A DNA stretch of 22,503 nt from an uncultured Prevotella sp. (lineage in GTDB: Bacteria; Bacteroidota; Bacteroidia; Bacteroidales; Bacteroidaceae). This document shows positions 21,538-22,503 of the stretch, piece after piece. The DNA lies in contig CAKPRX010000037.1 of NCBI GenBank assembly GCA_934183135.1, positions 1 to 22,503 on the forward strand, written 5' to 3'. Position numbers and translations under genes: made by a program. Position 1 is the first letter of the stretch. Each line of letters opens with the position of its first letter. Below the pieces are notes generated by a model that searched no databases, was not told where the DNA came from, and saw only the letters and a program-made list of their open reading frames with translations.

Positions 21538-22503
21538 TTATTTGTTTTTGGGTTCATATTTCTTCATTTCTACCGACTCGGCTATGATGCGGCGCATCTG
21601 CCAGATGTCGTCTACGCTTCCGGCCGCCTTGGCCTGGAGCATTACGTTGCCCAGGGCCGTTCCCTCCTGTGGGCCGGCCAGCACGGTTATGCCGCAGGCG
21701 TCGGCCGTGAGCTGGTTGAGGAAGTCGTTCTTGGAGCCGCCGCCAATGATGTGCAGCACGTTGATGTCGAACGGGGCGAACTCGCGTAGATAGCCCAGTA
21801 CCTCATTGTACCGCAGCGCTAAGGAGTCGAATATGCAGCGGCATATCTGTGCGTGGCCCTCTGGGACGGGGCGTCCGTGCTCGCGGCAGTACTGCTGGAT
21901 GGCCCCTACCATCGAGTCGGGGTTGGCGAAGCACGGGTCGTCGGGGAATATGATGCTGCGGTTGTCCTGTATCTCCCAGGCCTCTTTCTGCAGTTCGGCA
22001 TGGCCGAGGCCCTGGAGCTCGGGCCACTCTAAGCGGCAGCGCTCGTAGAGCCACATGCCGCAGATGTTTTTCAGGAAACGGGTGGTGCCGCCTACGCCGC
22101 CCTCGTTGGTGAAGTTGAGCTCGTAGCTGCGGTCGTTGATGATGGCGTGGGGCGACTCGATGCCCATCAGGCTCCACGTGCCGCTGCTCAGGTAGGCGAA
22201 GTTCTCGTCCTGGGCCGGCACGGCAGCCACGGCGCTGGCCGTGTCATGGCCCGCCACGGCCACTACGGGTATGGCTCCCAGCCCCGTCTGCTTCTGTACC
22301 GAGGCGTTGATGGTGCCGATGACGGTGCCGGGGTGGGTGAGCGTGCCAAACTGGTCGCGCCGCAGACCCACGCTGGCCAGCAGCGTCTCGTCCAGGTCGC
22401 CTGTGGCCGGGTTGAGCATCTCCGAGGTCGACGCCACGGTGTACTCGCATACCGCCGTGCCCGTAAGCAGGTAGCTCAGGGCATCGGGCATGAAGAGTAT
22501 CTT
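21538..22503 (-). CDS. rhaB: L-rhamnulokinase, C-terminal two thirds (N-terminus outside window)
   Basis: The frame is open from the window edge to the TAA at 21538, giving 321 residues of an FGGY-family sugar kinase that phosphorylates L-rhamnulose at O-1. Family parts are MPDALSYLLTGTAVCEYTVA, the phosphate-binding VAVAGHDTASAVAAVPA, FAYLSSGTWSLMG, FTNEGGVGGTTRFLKNICGM (typical of RhaB), and the adenosine motif LHIIGGGSKNDFLNQLTAD, then GPQEGTALGNVMLQA. It is directly upstream of rhaA, 4 nt apart, in the same operon. The ATP-binding N-terminus and the operon promoter lie outside the window. Confidence 0.97.
   Translation of the reverse strand, partial: KILFMPDALSYLLTGTAVCEYTVASTSEMLNPATGDLDETLLASVGLRRDQFGTLTHPGTVIGTINASVQKQTGLGAIPVVAVAGHDTASAVAAVPAQDENFAYLSSGTWSLMGIESPHAIINDRSYELNFTNEGGVGGTTRFLKNICGMWLYERCRLEWPELQGLGHAELQKEAWEIQDNRSIIFPDDPCFANPDSMVGAIQQYCREHGRPVPEGHAQICRCIFDSLALRYNEVLGYLREFAPFDINVLHIIGGGSKNDFLNQLTADACGITVLAGPQEGTALGNVMLQAKAAGSVDDIWQMRRIIAESVEMKKYEPKNK

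Overview
The window looks like a chromosomal segment of a Bacteroidota species, most likely Prevotellaceae or a close Bacteroidales relative. The grounds are an intact SusC/SusD pair, short-lipobox lipoproteins, Bacteroidetes-type -7 boxes (TAnnTTTG) ahead of several transcription units, a rhamnose operon of Bacteroides type, and A-rich GTAAAARG repeats between genes. The genus is an inference. I see no tRNA, rRNA, CRISPR array, transposase or phage gene.

Layout. (1) 1-6989, minus: one operon of susC-like, susD-like, a DUF4959/DUF5000-type lipoprotein and a DUF4998-type lipoprotein (cut by the window edge). This is the outer-membrane glycan capture part of a polysaccharide utilization locus whose enzymes would lie beyond position 1. 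(2) 6990-8027: a gene-free kilobase with the susC promoter, two GTAAAARG tracts and a 214-bp nested inverted repeat (REPIN-like). (3) 8028-14200, minus: a seven-gene signalling island of LytTR DNA-binding protein, FHA-membrane-zinc ribbon protein, secreted FGE-like protein, membrane-anchored acidic EF-hand-like protein, zinc ribbon-FHA protein, PP2C phosphatase with a C-terminal membrane helix, and Ser/Thr kinase-membrane helix-MORN protein. A near-ideal internal promoter at 12200-12231 divides it into a three-gene and a four-gene unit. (4) 14465-15811, minus: a MATE-family exporter.

(5) 15862-22503: an L-rhamnose catabolic region. rhaB (partial) and rhaA form one minus-strand operon closed by a clear terminator. 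rhaD lies downstream of an AraC-family regulator in a second minus-strand operon, also with a strong terminator. Between the two, on the plus strand, sit a secreted alpha/beta-hydrolase esterase and a secreted SGNH/GDSL hydrolase. No rhamnose permease gene is present in the window. RhaA converts L-rhamnose to L-rhamnulose, RhaB phosphorylates it and RhaD cleaves rhamnulose-1-phosphate to DHAP and L-lactaldehyde. The two secreted hydrolases could remove acyl groups from a rhamnose-containing polysaccharide (inference).

(6) 19527-20282 is a gene-free stretch packed with inverted repeats: a GTAAAARG hairpin with two mutually exclusive pairings, a 16-bp hairpin with an extra arm copy, and an 18-bp inverted repeat about 400 bp apart. 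It looks like repetitive intergenic elements rather than genes.

The strongest candidate for an undescribed system is the signalling island. Its parts (kinase, phosphatase, two FHA readers with zinc ribbons, an FGE-like secreted domain and a calcium-loop membrane protein) suggest a phospho-threonine relay coupling an envelope signal to a LytTR transcription factor. Each domain call is made by eye; the system-level role is inference.
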